A stretch of DNA of 64,000 nucleotides from DATBLE01 sp963775695 (GCA_963775695.1 CAVZJU010000009.1:186001-250000), one strand, 5' to 3'. Counted from the stretch's first letter, positions 7,956 to 17,339 are shown. The notes: generated from the sequence alone by a model not told the origin. Program-made: numbers and translations.

Positions 7956-8996
7956 ATGCCCAAGCGTCTACCTGGAGCGCGAGTCTTCGTCGCCGTAGCG
8001 GTCGTCGCACTCGTCGGGGCCGGCACGGCGTACGCGACCGGAGCACTCCGCGCCGGGAAGGTGACGAAAGTCGCCTTCGCATCGCCGGCAAAGCAGAGCG
8101 ACTACGGCTGGAACCAGCAGGGCTACAAGGGCGCCCAGGCCGCAGCGGCCTCGGTCGGCGCGAAGTTCCAGGCCGTCACCAACATCGGCTACGACAAGAC
8201 CGACGTCGTCCTGCGGCAGTTGGCGCAGGGTGGTGCGAGCTTCATCGTCGCCCACGCGAGCGGCTACGACACGGTGGCGACCCGCATCGCCAGGCAGTAC
8301 AAGGTGCCGGTGATGACGTACGACGTCGCGACGAACCTGGCCAAGGGGCTCGTCTCGTACATCACCACCTCGAGCCAGCAGGGCGCCTACCTCGCGGGCA
8401 TCCTGGCCGCACGGACGACCAAGACCCACAAGGTCGGGATCATCATCTCGGCCTCCGATTCCAACTGGTACAAGATGAGCGGCGGGTTCGCGGCCGGCTT
8501 CCGCTCGATCGACAAGACGTCGAAGATCTACTTCGCGACGGTGAGCCCGACCGGCTACGACGACGCCGCAGGCGGCAAGCGCGTCGCCAACAGCGTGATC
8601 GCCCAGGGAGCGGACGTCATCTTCGCCATGGGCGACAACGCCTCGTTCGGCTATCTCCAGGCGATCGAGACGGCAAAGCCGGGCCACAAGGTCTGGTTCA
8701 TCGGCGACATCGGCGACATGACCCCGATCGACAAGAAGCACGTATTCCTGTCCTCGGTGCTCTGGACCTTCGCCGACACGTTCAAGCAGGCCGTGAAGGA
8801 CATCCAGGCCGGTACGTACGGCACGCACGGCTACGACCTGAGCCTGAAGAACGGCGGCATCTCGCTGCTGAAGTCGAAGTACATCCCGGCGAAAACCTGG
8901 GCCGAGATCACCGCCGCCAAGGCGAAGATCATGAGCGGCAAGATCAAGGTCCCGGCCGCCAGCAAGGCGGGCCAGGTTCAGAACCTGATCAAGTAG
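7956..8996 (+). CDS. BMP-family (BmpA/PnrA-like) ABC transporter substrate-binding protein
   Basis: 346 residues. A Sec signal peptide (residues ~1-30, ending GTAYA) is followed by the periplasmic-binding fold typical of the basic membrane protein family: VAFASPAKQSDYGWNQQGYKGAQ-like N-terminus, FIVAHASGYD and VIFAMGDNASFGYLQ. BMP proteins bind nucleosides and related heterocycles. No lipobox cysteine is seen. ATG 7956 is preceded by GGAGGAAGGAGA. It heads a five-gene transport and enzyme arm divergent from the regulator, and a stem-loop follows its stop, fitting higher expression of the binding protein than of the membrane parts. Confidence 0.93.
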   Translation: MPKRLPGARVFVAVAVVALVGAGTAYATGALRAGKVTKVAFASPAKQSDYGWNQQGYKGAQAAAASVGAKFQAVTNIGYDKTDVVLRQLAQGGASFIVAHASGYDTVATRIARQYKVPVMTYDVATNLAKGLVSYITTSSQQGAYLAGILAARTTKTHKVGIIISASDSNWYKMSGGFAAGFRSIDKTSKIYFATVSPTGYDDAAGGKRVANSVIAQGADVIFAMGDNASFGYLQAIETAKPGHKVWFIGDIGDMTPIDKKHVFLSSVLWTFADTFKQAVKDIQAGTYGTHGYDLSLKNGGISLLKSKYIPAKTWAEITAAKAKIMSGKIKVPAASKAGQVQNLIK

Positions 8997-9007
8997 TCCT
9001 GCAACCT

Positions 9008-9047
9008 CGTGCCGCCCGTGGTGTGAAGGAACACCGCGGGCGGCACG
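9008..9047 (+). terminator. Intercistronic stem-loop after the BMP binding-protein gene
   Basis: A 17-bp stem with one mismatch (9008-9024 with 9031-9047) around a GAAGGA loop, lying 12 bases past the stop of the binding-protein gene. There is no T tract. This is probably an mRNA-stabilising or partial-termination element rather than the operon end, because the ATPase gene starts 27 bases later. Confidence 0.65.
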
Positions 9048-9074
9048 CTCCTGAAGCACACTGAGCCGACCAGG

Positions 9075-10667
9075 GTGAGCGAACCGACCGACACGCCGAT
9101 CGTCGAGCTCGAGGGGATCACGAAGGCGTTCCCGGGTGTGCTCGCGAACGACGGCATCGACCTGACCCTCCGCCGCGGTGAGGTGCACTGCCTGCTCGGC
9201 GAGAACGGCGCCGGCAAGTCCACTCTGATCGGCATCCTCTCGGGCCTGCACCGGCCGGACGCCGGCAGGATCCGGGTCGAGGGGATCGAGACCGTGATCT
9301 CGTCCCCCCGCACCGCGCTCGAGTTGGGCATCGGCACGGTCCCGCAGCACTCGGCGCTGATTCCGGCGCTGACCGTCCTCGAGAACCTGATGCTGGGCGA
9401 CACGCGGAGTCTGCGGCTGGACGAGGAAGGCGCGCGGAAGCGCCTGGCCGAGCTCGCCGGGCTGCTCGGGGTCGAGGTCGACCCTGACGCGCACGCAGTC
9501 GACCTCGCCCTTGGTCACCAGCAGCAGGTGGAGATCGTCAAGGCGCTGTGGCGCGGCTCGAGGGTGCTCATCCTCGACGAGCCGACCTCGATGCTGACCC
9601 CGCAGGGGGTCGCAGAGCTGACGAAGGTGCTCGCGCGCCTGAAGGAGCAGGGCCAGGCGGTGATCTTCATCACGCACAAGCTCCACGAGGCCCTCGCGCT
9701 CGGCGACTACATCTCGATCCTCCGCCAGGGGAGGCTCGCTGGGACGATCGACCGTCGGGCGCTTCGCGAGAAGGATCACGAGGAGCTGCGCGCGGAGATC
9801 GTCCGGATCATGTTCGGAGAGGAGGCGCGGGCCGTGGCCGAAGTCGCCGAGCTCCAGGACGACCTGTCCGAAGCCGAGGCGACCAGCCGGATCTCGGTGA
9901 AGGGAGACGTCGTTCTCGAGCTGCGGAACGTGAGCACTCCTGGCGAAGGAGCCGAGCTCGGCGTCGAGGACGTCTCGCTCGAGCTCCGGCAGGGGGAGAT
10001 TCTCGGGGTGGCGGGCGTCGACGGGAACGGCCAGCGTCCGCTGGCCGAGGTGATCGCGGGCCAGCGCGGCGCCTCGCACGGCGAGGTCCTGCTGTTCGGA
10101 GGCCGGGTCACCGGGATGCCGGTCTCCGCCCGTCAGAAGCTCGGCTTGCGCTACGTCACCGACGACCGCCTCGGCGAGGGGATCGTGGGCTCGCTCCCGG
10201 TCGGGATCAACCTGTTCCTGAAGCGGATCGGCGAGCAGCCGTTCTGGAGGCACGGACGGATCCAGCGCGCGGCGATCGATCAGCGCGCGGGCGAGCTCGT
10301 GCGGGAATTCGACGTGCGGACGACCGGTGTGGGAACGCGGGCGGGCACGCTCTCGGGCGGGAACGTTCAGAAGATTCTGCTGGCCCGCGAGCTGAGCTTC
10401 GACCCGAAGGTGGTCGTCTTCAGCAAACCGACCTACGGACTCGACGTGAAGACGACCGCGACCGTTCGCGACCTGATCCGCCGCCTGGTCGCGAAGGGCG
10501 GGGCCGCGCTCGTGATCTCGACCGACCTCGACGAGTTGCTCGACATCGCCGACCGAATCGCCGTGCTGTCGCGTGGCCGGCTCGTCGGCGTGGTGCCGAA
10601 CGGTCCCGGCGTCACGGAAGAGGTCGGCCGCCTGATGATCGGAAGCGCGGGAGCCGAGGCTGCGTGA
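9075..10667 (+). CDS. ABC transporter ATP-binding protein with two nucleotide-binding domains (BMP-type importer)
   Basis: 530 residues, two fused ABC domains as in sugar and nucleoside importers. Domain 1: Walker A GENGAGKST (~residue 45), signature LALGHQQQVEI, Walker B VLILDEPTS. Domain 2: degenerate Walker A (AGVDGNGQRPLAEVI), signature LSGGNVQKILLARELS and the atypical Walker B VVVFSKPTYGLD. The second site of this family is normally degenerate, so one functional ATP site per monomer is expected. GTG 9075 is the first start, with only weak ribosome-site complementarity. The next permease overlaps it by GTGA. Confidence 0.92.
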   Translation: MSEPTDTPIVELEGITKAFPGVLANDGIDLTLRRGEVHCLLGENGAGKSTLIGILSGLHRPDAGRIRVEGIETVISSPRTALELGIGTVPQHSALIPALTVLENLMLGDTRSLRLDEEGARKRLAELAGLLGVEVDPDAHAVDLALGHQQQVEIVKALWRGSRVLILDEPTSMLTPQGVAELTKVLARLKEQGQAVIFITHKLHEALALGDYISILRQGRLAGTIDRRALREKDHEELRAEIVRIMFGEEARAVAEVAELQDDLSEAEATSRISVKGDVVLELRNVSTPGEGAELGVEDVSLELRQGEILGVAGVDGNGQRPLAEVIAGQRGASHGEVLLFGGRVTGMPVSARQKLGLRYVTDDRLGEGIVGSLPVGINLFLKRIGEQPFWRHGRIQRAAIDQRAGELVREFDVRTTGVGTRAGTLSGGNVQKILLARELSFDPKVVVFSKPTYGLDVKTTATVRDLIRRLVAKGGAALVISTDLDELLDIADRIAVLSRGRLVGVVPNGPGVTEEVGRLMIGSAGAEAA

Positions 10668-11827
10668 CGAGCCAGACCGCCTCGAGGGACGTGCCGCTGG
10701 CGACGGCCGGTCAGCCGCAGCGTTCGCGACGCGGCGAGCGTGCGCTCGACATCGGGGTGCGCTCGCTCTTTCCGGTCGTCCTCGCGCTCGGCGCCGGCGC
10801 GCTCCTTTTGCTCGCCCTCGGCCGGAACCCGATCAGCTTCTACGGCGACGTCTGGCAGGGCGGGGTCAGCGGCGGCGGCTGGGACGCCTGGCAGGACAGC
10901 GCGATCAGAATGGCGCCTCTGCTCCTGATCGGCGCCGGCCTGACGGTCGTCTTCAGGGCGAACATCTGGAACCTGGGCTACAACGGGCAGTTCCTCCTGG
11001 CCGCGGCGGTCGTCACCGGCTACGGGCCGTCGCTGACGAACCACCTGCCGCTGTGGCTCGCGATGCTGATCCTCTTCCTGGCGGCCGGGGCGACAGGCGC
11101 CGTCTGGACGATCCCGCCCGCAATCCTGAAAGCGCGTTACGGGACGAACGAGATCATCACCACGCTGATGATGTCCTTCATCGGTGTCGACCTCGCCAGC
11201 CTGCTGATCAAGGGGCCGTTCCAGGATCCTGCGGTGACGATCCCGCAGACCAGGGTCCTCGACTTCGACAAGATGCTTCCGCCGATCCCGGGCACCCGGA
11301 TCCACATGGGCCTACTGGTGGCGTTCGGAGCGATCTTCGTCGTGTACTTCCTCCTGACGCGGACCGCGTGGGGGCTCCGGCTGCAGATCATGGGAGCGAA
11401 CCCACGTGCGGCGAAGCACTTCGGCGTCAACCTGCCACGGCTGATCGTCACCAGCTTCCTGGCCTCGGGCTTCCTCATCGGCCTCGCTGCCGCCGTCGAC
11501 TTCCTGGGCCTATGGGGATACATCCGCGGCAACCAGAACCCCGCCTACGGTGACACCGTGATCCCGTTCATCTTTCTCGCCCGGCTGAACCCGCTCGCGG
11601 TCGTCCCCTTCATCGCCTTCTTCTCGGTGCTGTCCGTCGGGGGCGACCTTGCCGCCACGAACGCGAACCTCTCGACCGACTTCCTGCTCGTCCTCGTCGG
11701 GCTGATCCTCCTCTTCATGACCGTGATCGAATACCTCGGGCGCCGGCACGACCTGGGCCGGAGCTACCTCCCGCCCGGCTTGCGCGAGGCCCTCCGTGCA
11801 CCGCTCTTCCGGAAGTGGCGGACGTGA
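10664..11827 (+). CDS. ABC transporter permease 1 (BMP/nucleoside-type)
   Basis: 387 residues from GTG 10664, four bases overlapping the ATPase stop. After a polar N-terminus of about 35 residues, eight or more hydrophobic segments follow; the family motif LKARYGTNEIITTLMMSFI is present, a known hallmark of the permeases that pair with BMP binding proteins. GANPRAAKHFGVN is the cytoplasmic coupling loop. Together with the next gene it makes the heterodimeric channel. Confidence 0.9.
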   Translation: MTSQTASRDVPLATAGQPQRSRRGERALDIGVRSLFPVVLALGAGALLLLALGRNPISFYGDVWQGGVSGGGWDAWQDSAIRMAPLLLIGAGLTVVFRANIWNLGYNGQFLLAAAVVTGYGPSLTNHLPLWLAMLILFLAAGATGAVWTIPPAILKARYGTNEIITTLMMSFIGVDLASLLIKGPFQDPAVTIPQTRVLDFDKMLPPIPGTRIHMGLLVAFGAIFVVYFLLTRTAWGLRLQIMGANPRAAKHFGVNLPRLIVTSFLASGFLIGLAAAVDFLGLWGYIRGNQNPAYGDTVIPFIFLARLNPLAVVPFIAFFSVLSVGGDLAATNANLSTDFLLVLVGLILLFMTVIEYLGRRHDLGRSYLPPGLREALRAPLFRKWRT

Positions 11828-12768
11828 TCCTCGCGAGCCAGATCTGGACCGACGTCTTCTGGACGAGCGTCGTCGCCGGCGGTCTGCTCGCCGGCCTGCC
11901 GCTGATGTTCACCGCCCTCGGCGAGACCATCTCCGAGCGGGCCGGCGTGCTGAACATCGGCCTCGAAGGGATGATGCTGCTCGGCGCCTATCTCGGCTTC
12001 GTCGGCGCTCACGACACCGGATCGGTCTGGGTCGGCTTCATCAGCGGCATCGGCGCCGGGATGATCGGCTCGGTCGTGATGATCGTACTCTGCGTCTGGC
12101 TCGGCCTCGACCAGATCGTGGTCGGGATCGCGATCACTCTCGGCGCCGAGGGGATCACGAGCGTCCTCCAGCAGGCACAGTTCGGGTCCACCTACCCGCG
12201 CCTGGGCGCGACCCCGACCATCTCGATTCCGCTCCTGCACCGCCTGCCGGTGCTGGGCACGAGCCTCTTCGAGCAACCGCCTCTCGTGTATCTCGCCTTT
12301 GTCTTCGTCGGCGCGCTCGCCTGGATGTTCCGGCGGACGAATGTCGGCCTGAACCTCCGCGCCGCGGGCGAAAAGCCCGAAGCGCTCGACGCGGCCGGCG
12401 TCAGCGTCGTCGCCACCCGCAGCTGGGCCGTCCTCTCCACGGGTGCGCTCGCCGGGCTCGGCGGCGCGTACCTCTCCATCGTCGCGGCCGGGATCTTCAC
12501 CCCCTTCATCACCCAGGGGCAAGGGTTCATGGCGATCGTCATCGCCATGCTCGGCCGGGGCCGCCCGCTCTGGGTGCTGCTCGGCTCCTTCCTCTTCGGA
12601 ATCGCCCTTTCGCTCTCGGACTCGCTCCAGCTCGCGGGGATCAACATCTCCACGGACGTCGTCAACATGCTCCCGTTCGCGACGATCATCATCGCGCTGA
12701 TGCTGTTCGCCCGCCGCTCGTACCTGCCGCCCGCCCTTGCGCTGCCGTATGTCCGCGGCGCGCGCTGA
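11824..12768 (+). CDS. ABC transporter permease 2 (BMP/nucleoside-type)
   Basis: About 314 residues and 8-10 membrane segments. The motifs GETISERAGVLNIGLEGMM near the start and GLNLRAAGEKPEALDAAG in the coupling loop are characteristic of the second permease of BMP-type importers. GTG 11824 reproduces the GTGA overlap with the preceding gene and has GGAAG upstream; GTG 11815 would add three residues. The stop is 10 bases before the aminotransferase ATG, within the same operon. Confidence 0.9.
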   Translation: MILASQIWTDVFWTSVVAGGLLAGLPLMFTALGETISERAGVLNIGLEGMMLLGAYLGFVGAHDTGSVWVGFISGIGAGMIGSVVMIVLCVWLGLDQIVVGIAITLGAEGITSVLQQAQFGSTYPRLGATPTISIPLLHRLPVLGTSLFEQPPLVYLAFVFVGALAWMFRRTNVGLNLRAAGEKPEALDAAGVSVVATRSWAVLSTGALAGLGGAYLSIVAAGIFTPFITQGQGFMAIVIAMLGRGRPLWVLLGSFLFGIALSLSDSLQLAGINISTDVVNMLPFATIIIALMLFARRSYLPPALALPYVRGAR

Positions 12769-12778
12769 AAGGAGACCA

Positions 12779-13948
12779 ATGCGTGACCCCGACTTCACCC
12801 TCTCTGCCGGCCCGGTCACCGCGACCCCCCACGTGCTGGCTGCGCTCGGCTCGCCGATCGTCTACCACTACGACCCCGCGTTCATCGAGCGCTTCCGCGC
12901 GACCGAACGCAAGCTCGCCCAGGTCTTCCTGACGGAGAACGACGTCCTCCTGATGCAGGGCGAGGCGGTGCTGGGACTCGAGGCGGCGGCCCGTGGACTG
13001 GTGCAGCCGGGGACGAAGGTGCTGAATCTCGTTCAGGGGGTCTTCGGCAAGGGGATGGGCTACTGGCTGAAGGATTTCGGTGCGGAACTCCACGAGTTGG
13101 AGGTCGCGTACAACGACGCCGTCGATCCTGCCGACGTCGAGCGCTACCTCGACGACAACCCCGGGATCGAGCTCGTCACCGTCGTCCATTCCGAGACTCC
13201 CTCGGGGACGGTCTGCAACGTCTCGGCGATCGGTCCGATCGCGCACGCCCGCGGAGCGCTGATCCTGGTCGACTGCGTGTCGTCTCTCGGTGGGATCCCG
13301 TTCGAGACCGACGCCTGGAAGCTCGACGTCTGCGTCGCCGGTGCCCAGAAATGCCTCGGCGGCCCTCCGGGAATGTCGCTGATGACGGTCAGCGACGCCG
13401 CCTGGGAGCGAATCAGCGCCAACCCGGCCGCCCCGCGCGCCTCCTTCCTGTCGATGCTCGACTGGAAGGAGCAGTGGATCGAAGGGGACAAGTTCCCGTT
13501 CACGCCCTCCGTCTCGGAGCTCTACGGCGTCGAGGCGTCGGTCGACGAGCTGCTCGAGGAGGGCCTCGCGGCGTCGATCGAGCGCCACGAGCGCTCCGCC
13601 GCCGCCTGCCGTGCCGGCGTGCGCGCGATGGGCCTCGAGCTCTGGCCGCGCAGCGACGAGATCGCCGCGGCCTGCGTGACCGCGATCGCGGTGCCCGAGG
13701 GGCTCACGGACGTGCAGGTGCGTGCGCACTGCCGCGAGCGCTACGGGGTGATGATCTCCGGCGGCCAGGGCGCGGGCAACCTCGTCCGTATCGGGCACAT
13801 GGGCACGTCGGCCCGCGGCCTCCACCCGGTCGTCGGCCTGGCCGCCCTCGGCCGGACGCTTGCCGACCTCGGCGCCCACGTCGAGATCGGCGCCGGCGTG
13901 GAGGCGGCGCTGGCCGAGTTGTCGGAGACGGCGCCGGCGATGGCGTGA
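12779..13948 (+). CDS. Class V PLP-dependent aminotransferase (serine-pyruvate / ureidoglycine-glyoxylate type)
   Basis: 389 residues. The start ATG 12779 follows AAAGGAGA. The N-terminus (DFTLSAGPVTATPHVLAALG) and the PLP-lysine site VAGAQKCLGGPPG are those of the alanine-glyoxylate/serine-pyruvate group, which includes PucG, the (S)-ureidoglycine aminotransferase of purine breakdown. The cofactor Asp is in GALILVDCVSSLGG. Its position between a heterocycle-type importer and two hydrolases supports a nitrogen-recovery step, moving an amino group to glyoxylate or pyruvate. Which donor is used cannot be told. Confidence 0.9.
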   Translation: MRDPDFTLSAGPVTATPHVLAALGSPIVYHYDPAFIERFRATERKLAQVFLTENDVLLMQGEAVLGLEAAARGLVQPGTKVLNLVQGVFGKGMGYWLKDFGAELHELEVAYNDAVDPADVERYLDDNPGIELVTVVHSETPSGTVCNVSAIGPIAHARGALILVDCVSSLGGIPFETDAWKLDVCVAGAQKCLGGPPGMSLMTVSDAAWERISANPAAPRASFLSMLDWKEQWIEGDKFPFTPSVSELYGVEASVDELLEEGLAASIERHERSAAACRAGVRAMGLELWPRSDEIAAACVTAIAVPEGLTDVQVRAHCRERYGVMISGGQGAGNLVRIGHMGTSARGLHPVVGLAALGRTLADLGAHVEIGAGVEAALAELSETAPAMA

Positions 13949-15669
13949 CGGCAGTCGCCGGAGTTGCCCCCGCGGCCGGCTACGCGGACGTGGTCGTCGA
14001 GCGGGATGTCGAGTGCCGTCTCCGCGACGGAACGGTGCTGCGTGCCGACGTCTACCGCCCGCATACTGACGGCCCGCTACCGGTCCTTCTGATGCGGATG
14101 CCGTACGGAAAGACGACGGCCGGGGCGAACTGGGGGTACGCGCACCCCGCCTGGTATGCGAACCGCGGATACGTCGTGGTGATCCAGGACGTTCGCGGCC
14201 GCTATGCCTCGGACGGGGAGTTCACGCCGTTCGTCGGCGAGGCCGAGGACGGATACGACGCTGTCGAATGGGCCGCCGGCCTTCCAGGCTCCAACGGCTC
14301 GGTGGGCATGTACGGCTTCTCGTATCCCGGAGCGACGCAGCTGCTTGCGGCCACGCTGCGGCCGCCGAGCCTGGCCGCGATCGCCCCCGGCTTCACGTCT
14401 TCGCAGTTCTACGACGGCTGGGCCTATGACGGCGGCGCGTTTTCGCTCGCGTCGATGTCGGGCTGGGCGACCTTTCTCGCGGTCGACACGGCCCGCCGCA
14501 GAGGAGACGAGGAGGCGCATGCGGCGCTGCTCGGCGCGCTCGGCGCCATTCCGCATCTCTACTGGAAGCTGCCGTTGCGGGAGTTCCTCCCGCTGCTGGA
14601 CGAGCAGGCTCCGTACTTTGCCGACTGGCTCGAGCACTCGACTTACGACGACTACTGGCGGGCGACGGCGGTCGACGAGGACTTCGGGCGCATCGACGTG
14701 CCCGCGCTCCACACGGGGGGCTGGTACGACATCTTCCACGCCGGGACGACTGCCAACTTCCGCGGAATCGGCCCGGCGCCGCAAAAGCTCCTCATGGGGC
14801 CTTGGCAGCACTCGCCCTGGCGCGCGATCACGGCCGGGCCAGGCGAGGACGCGGGCGCGAACGCCGTCGACGACTGGCACCTGCGCTTCTTCGACGAGGT
14901 GCTGAAAGGCGAGAGCTCAGGCGTGTTCGACTCGCCCGCCCGTGTGTTCGTCCTCCACGAGGGGTGGCGTGATCTCGACGGCTGGCCTCCGTCCGGCTCG
15001 ACGACAACGAACTGGCACCTCCACTCCGGAGGCCGGGCCAACTCCGCGTACGGTGACGGAACGCTCTCGACCGAGGCTCCTGCGGCCGAGCCGGCAGACG
15101 TCTTCCTCTACGACCCGACGATGCCGAGCACCAGCCTCGGCGGGCACTCGTGCTGCACGGAGACAGTCGCACCGATGGGACCTGCCGACCAGGAGGCGTA
15201 CGAGGCCTCGAAGGGCGTGCTCGTCTACACGACGGCGCCACTGGCGGAGGATCTCATCCTCCTCGGGGACGCGAGCGTCGAGCTCTTCGCCTCCTCGAGC
15301 GCGCTCGACACCGACTTCACCGCGCGCCTGTGCGTCGTCGACGAGGCCGGCGTCTCGACGAACCTGAAGGAGGGCATCGTGCGCGCTCGCTTCCGCGATT
15401 CGCTGTCGGCCCCGGCTCTGCTCGAGCCCGGCCGGGTGTATCGCTTCTCCATCTCGCTGGGTCCTGTCGGCACACATGTGAAAGCGGGGCAGCGGATCCG
15501 GCTCGACGTCTCGAGCTCGGACTTCCCGCAGTGGGATCGCAACCTGAACACCGGCGGCGCCCTCGGCTCTGAGTCGGCGAGCGTGGCGGTGGTCGCGACG
15601 AACGCCGTGTACCACGATGCGACACGACCGTCGCGGCTACGGTTGCCCGTCCAGAGGAGGGACACGTGA
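13945..15669 (+). CDS. CocE/NonD-type acyl hydrolase (peptidase S15 family)
   Basis: 574 residues from GTG 13945 (GTGA overlap). The a/b hydrolase core has the nucleophile elbow GMYGFSYPGATQ, a catalytic Asp in HTGGWYDIF and the His in GPWQHSPW; the C-terminal jelly-roll domain (from about residue 330) is the usual X-Pro dipeptidyl-peptidase/cocaine-esterase C-terminus. The family hydrolyses esters and amides. In this operon it may open an ester or amide of the imported compound; the natural substrate is unknown. Confidence 0.9.
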   Translation: MTAVAGVAPAAGYADVVVERDVECRLRDGTVLRADVYRPHTDGPLPVLLMRMPYGKTTAGANWGYAHPAWYANRGYVVVIQDVRGRYASDGEFTPFVGEAEDGYDAVEWAAGLPGSNGSVGMYGFSYPGATQLLAATLRPPSLAAIAPGFTSSQFYDGWAYDGGAFSLASMSGWATFLAVDTARRRGDEEAHAALLGALGAIPHLYWKLPLREFLPLLDEQAPYFADWLEHSTYDDYWRATAVDEDFGRIDVPALHTGGWYDIFHAGTTANFRGIGPAPQKLLMGPWQHSPWRAITAGPGEDAGANAVDDWHLRFFDEVLKGESSGVFDSPARVFVLHEGWRDLDGWPPSGSTTTNWHLHSGGRANSAYGDGTLSTEAPAAEPADVFLYDPTMPSTSLGGHSCCTETVAPMGPADQEAYEASKGVLVYTTAPLAEDLILLGDASVELFASSSALDTDFTARLCVVDEAGVSTNLKEGIVRARFRDSLSAPALLEPGRVYRFSISLGPVGTHVKAGQRIRLDVSSSDFPQWDRNLNTGGALGSESASVAVVATNAVYHDATRPSRLRLPVQRRDT

Positions 15670-16406
15670 TCTTCGACTCGCACATGCACGTCGGGTCGTT
15701 CGAGTCGATGTTCGGCGTCTCGCTCGACCGCGACGGCATCGACCGGCTGATGCGCGAGAACGAGATCTCGAACGGCGTCGTGTTCTATCCGGACAACGGA
15801 TACGTGCGCGAGGTGGTCGATTCGATCCCCGGCCTGTACGCGCTCGCCTGGGGGAATCCGCGTGTGCCCGGGAACCTCGAGGAGGTCGCCGAGCTCCTCG
15901 ACCATCCCAAGTTCCTCGGGCTCAAGCTGCACCCGCTGATCGACGGATTCCTCCCGAACGATCCGTCCGTCCACCCGTTGATCGAGCTGATCGTGGAGCG
16001 CGACCAGCCGGTGCTGATCCACTGCGGCCACCCCATCTTCACGTTGCCGTGGAGCATCGAGGAGCTCGCCGTCAGCTTCCCCGAGGCCAAGATCGTCATC
16101 GGCCACATGGGCCACGGCAACGTCGTCTACATCAACGGCTCGATCGACGTCGCACTGCGCAACGCGAACGTGTACCTCGAGACCTCCGGGATGCCCATGC
16201 ACACCAAGATCCGCGAGGCGTACGAGCGGGTGGGGGAGACACGTGTGCTGTTCGGAACGGACGTGCCTTTCCACCACCCGGTCGTCGAGATCGCAAAGGT
16301 GCGGGTGAGCGGGCTGCCGCCCGAGGGGGTCGAGCGCGTGCTCAGCAAGAACGGACGGCTCCTCTTCTTCGGCGACGAGGATGCAACCGGGCCGGTGGCC
16401 GCGTGA
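15666..16406 (+). CDS. Amidohydrolase-2-type metal-dependent hydrolase
   Basis: 246 residues from GTG 15666, with GAGGAGGG just upstream and a GTGA overlap with the hydrolase gene. The TIM-barrel metal ligands are seen in order: FDSHMHVG (HxH), VLIHCGHP, VIGHMGHG and FGTDVPF. This is the ACMS-decarboxylase-like / amidohydrolase-2 family, which hydrolyses C-N bonds or decarboxylates aromatic acids. It fits late steps of heterocycle breakdown, but substrate is not known. Confidence 0.88.
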   Translation: MIFDSHMHVGSFESMFGVSLDRDGIDRLMRENEISNGVVFYPDNGYVREVVDSIPGLYALAWGNPRVPGNLEEVAELLDHPKFLGLKLHPLIDGFLPNDPSVHPLIELIVERDQPVLIHCGHPIFTLPWSIEELAVSFPEAKIVIGHMGHGNVVYINGSIDVALRNANVYLETSGMPMHTKIREAYERVGETRVLFGTDVPFHHPVVEIAKVRVSGLPPEGVERVLSKNGRLLFFGDEDATGPVAA

Positions 16407-17257
16407 CGTTACCCCCGTTCGACCTTCACCGCGCGCGCTCGGCGGACGACGCCCACGAGCTTCTGGAGCGGTACGGAGAGGACGCCGCGATCGTCTGTGG
16501 CGGCACCGAGCTGCTGCTCCTGCTCAAACTCGGGTTCGCCGCCTACGGTCACCTCGTCGACGTCAAGGGGATCGAGGAACTGGGGGGGATCCGGACCGAG
16601 AACGGCACGCTCGTCATCGGTGCGACCGCCACCCACCGGGAGATCGAGCGCTTTCCGCTCGTACTCGAGCGCCTCCCGGCCCTGGCGGCGATGGAGCGCG
16701 AGGTGGCCAACATCCGCGTTCGCAACGTCGGAACGCTGGGCGGCAACCTCTGCTTCTCCGACCCGCACTCCGATCCGGCGACCTTCCTCCTGGCCGCCGA
16801 TGCCGAGGTCGATTGCGACGCCGGCCGGATGCCGCTCGCAGACTTCCTTGTCGGCCCCTACGAAACGTCCCTCGGGCACGGGCAACTCCTGCGATCGGTG
16901 CGGATCCCGCTCCCCGGTCCTGGAACCGGGATCGCGCACCGGAAGCTGTCCTTCCACGAGCGTCCGGCCGCGACGGTCGCGGCTGCCGTCCAGGCGGACG
17001 AGGGGACCGTCGTCGGCGCCCGCATCGCGGTCGGGTCGGTCGGCGCCCGGCCTGTCCGGGTGACGGCCGCCGGCGAAGCACTGATCGGGAAACCGGCCAC
17101 GGATACGGCCGCGCTCGCGGAGGCGGCCATGCTCGCCGCGGAGGCCTCGGGCGCCGTCGAGGACGCAAACGGCTCCGTCGAGTACAAGGAGCAGCTGGTT
17201 CGGGTGCTGGTCGAGCGCTGCGTGGCCGCCGCCCTGGGTGACACCGGCGCCCTCTGA
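16403..17257 (+). CDS. FAD-binding medium subunit of the molybdenum hydroxylase
   Basis: 284 residues from GTG 16403. The two FAD-contact motifs of CoxM/CutM-type subunits are visible: IVCGGTELLLLLKLG near residue 30 and RNVGTLGGNLCFSDPHSDP near residue 110. A C-terminal CO-dehydrogenase flavoprotein domain follows. It must partner the Fe-S and molybdopterin subunits encoded 13 kb away at the opposite end of the island on the other strand; no other such subunits are in the window. It ends the plus-strand operon. Confidence 0.92.
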   Translation: MTLPPFDLHRARSADDAHELLERYGEDAAIVCGGTELLLLLKLGFAAYGHLVDVKGIEELGGIRTENGTLVIGATATHREIERFPLVLERLPALAAMEREVANIRVRNVGTLGGNLCFSDPHSDPATFLLAADAEVDCDAGRMPLADFLVGPYETSLGHGQLLRSVRIPLPGPGTGIAHRKLSFHERPAATVAAAVQADEGTVVGARIAVGSVGARPVRVTAAGEALIGKPATDTAALAEAAMLAAEASGAVEDANGSVEYKEQLVRVLVERCVAAALGDTGAL

Positions 17258-17309
17258 TCCGCGGCTGCCGGCTCGCCGAGGCGCGAGAGAAGGGCCCGAA
17301 AAAACGTCA

Positions 17310-17339
17310 AACCCGGCAGCTCCGAAGAGTCACCGGGTT
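17310..17339 (+). terminator. Weak hairpin after the plus catabolic arm
   Basis: AACCCGG (17310-17316) pairs with CCGGGTT (17333-17339) across a 16-base loop, in the 185-base gap between the FAD-subunit gene and the LtrA gene. A second, alternative pairing (GAAGAGTC with GACTCTTT) overlaps it. Either could end transcription; no strong T run follows. Confidence 0.3.
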
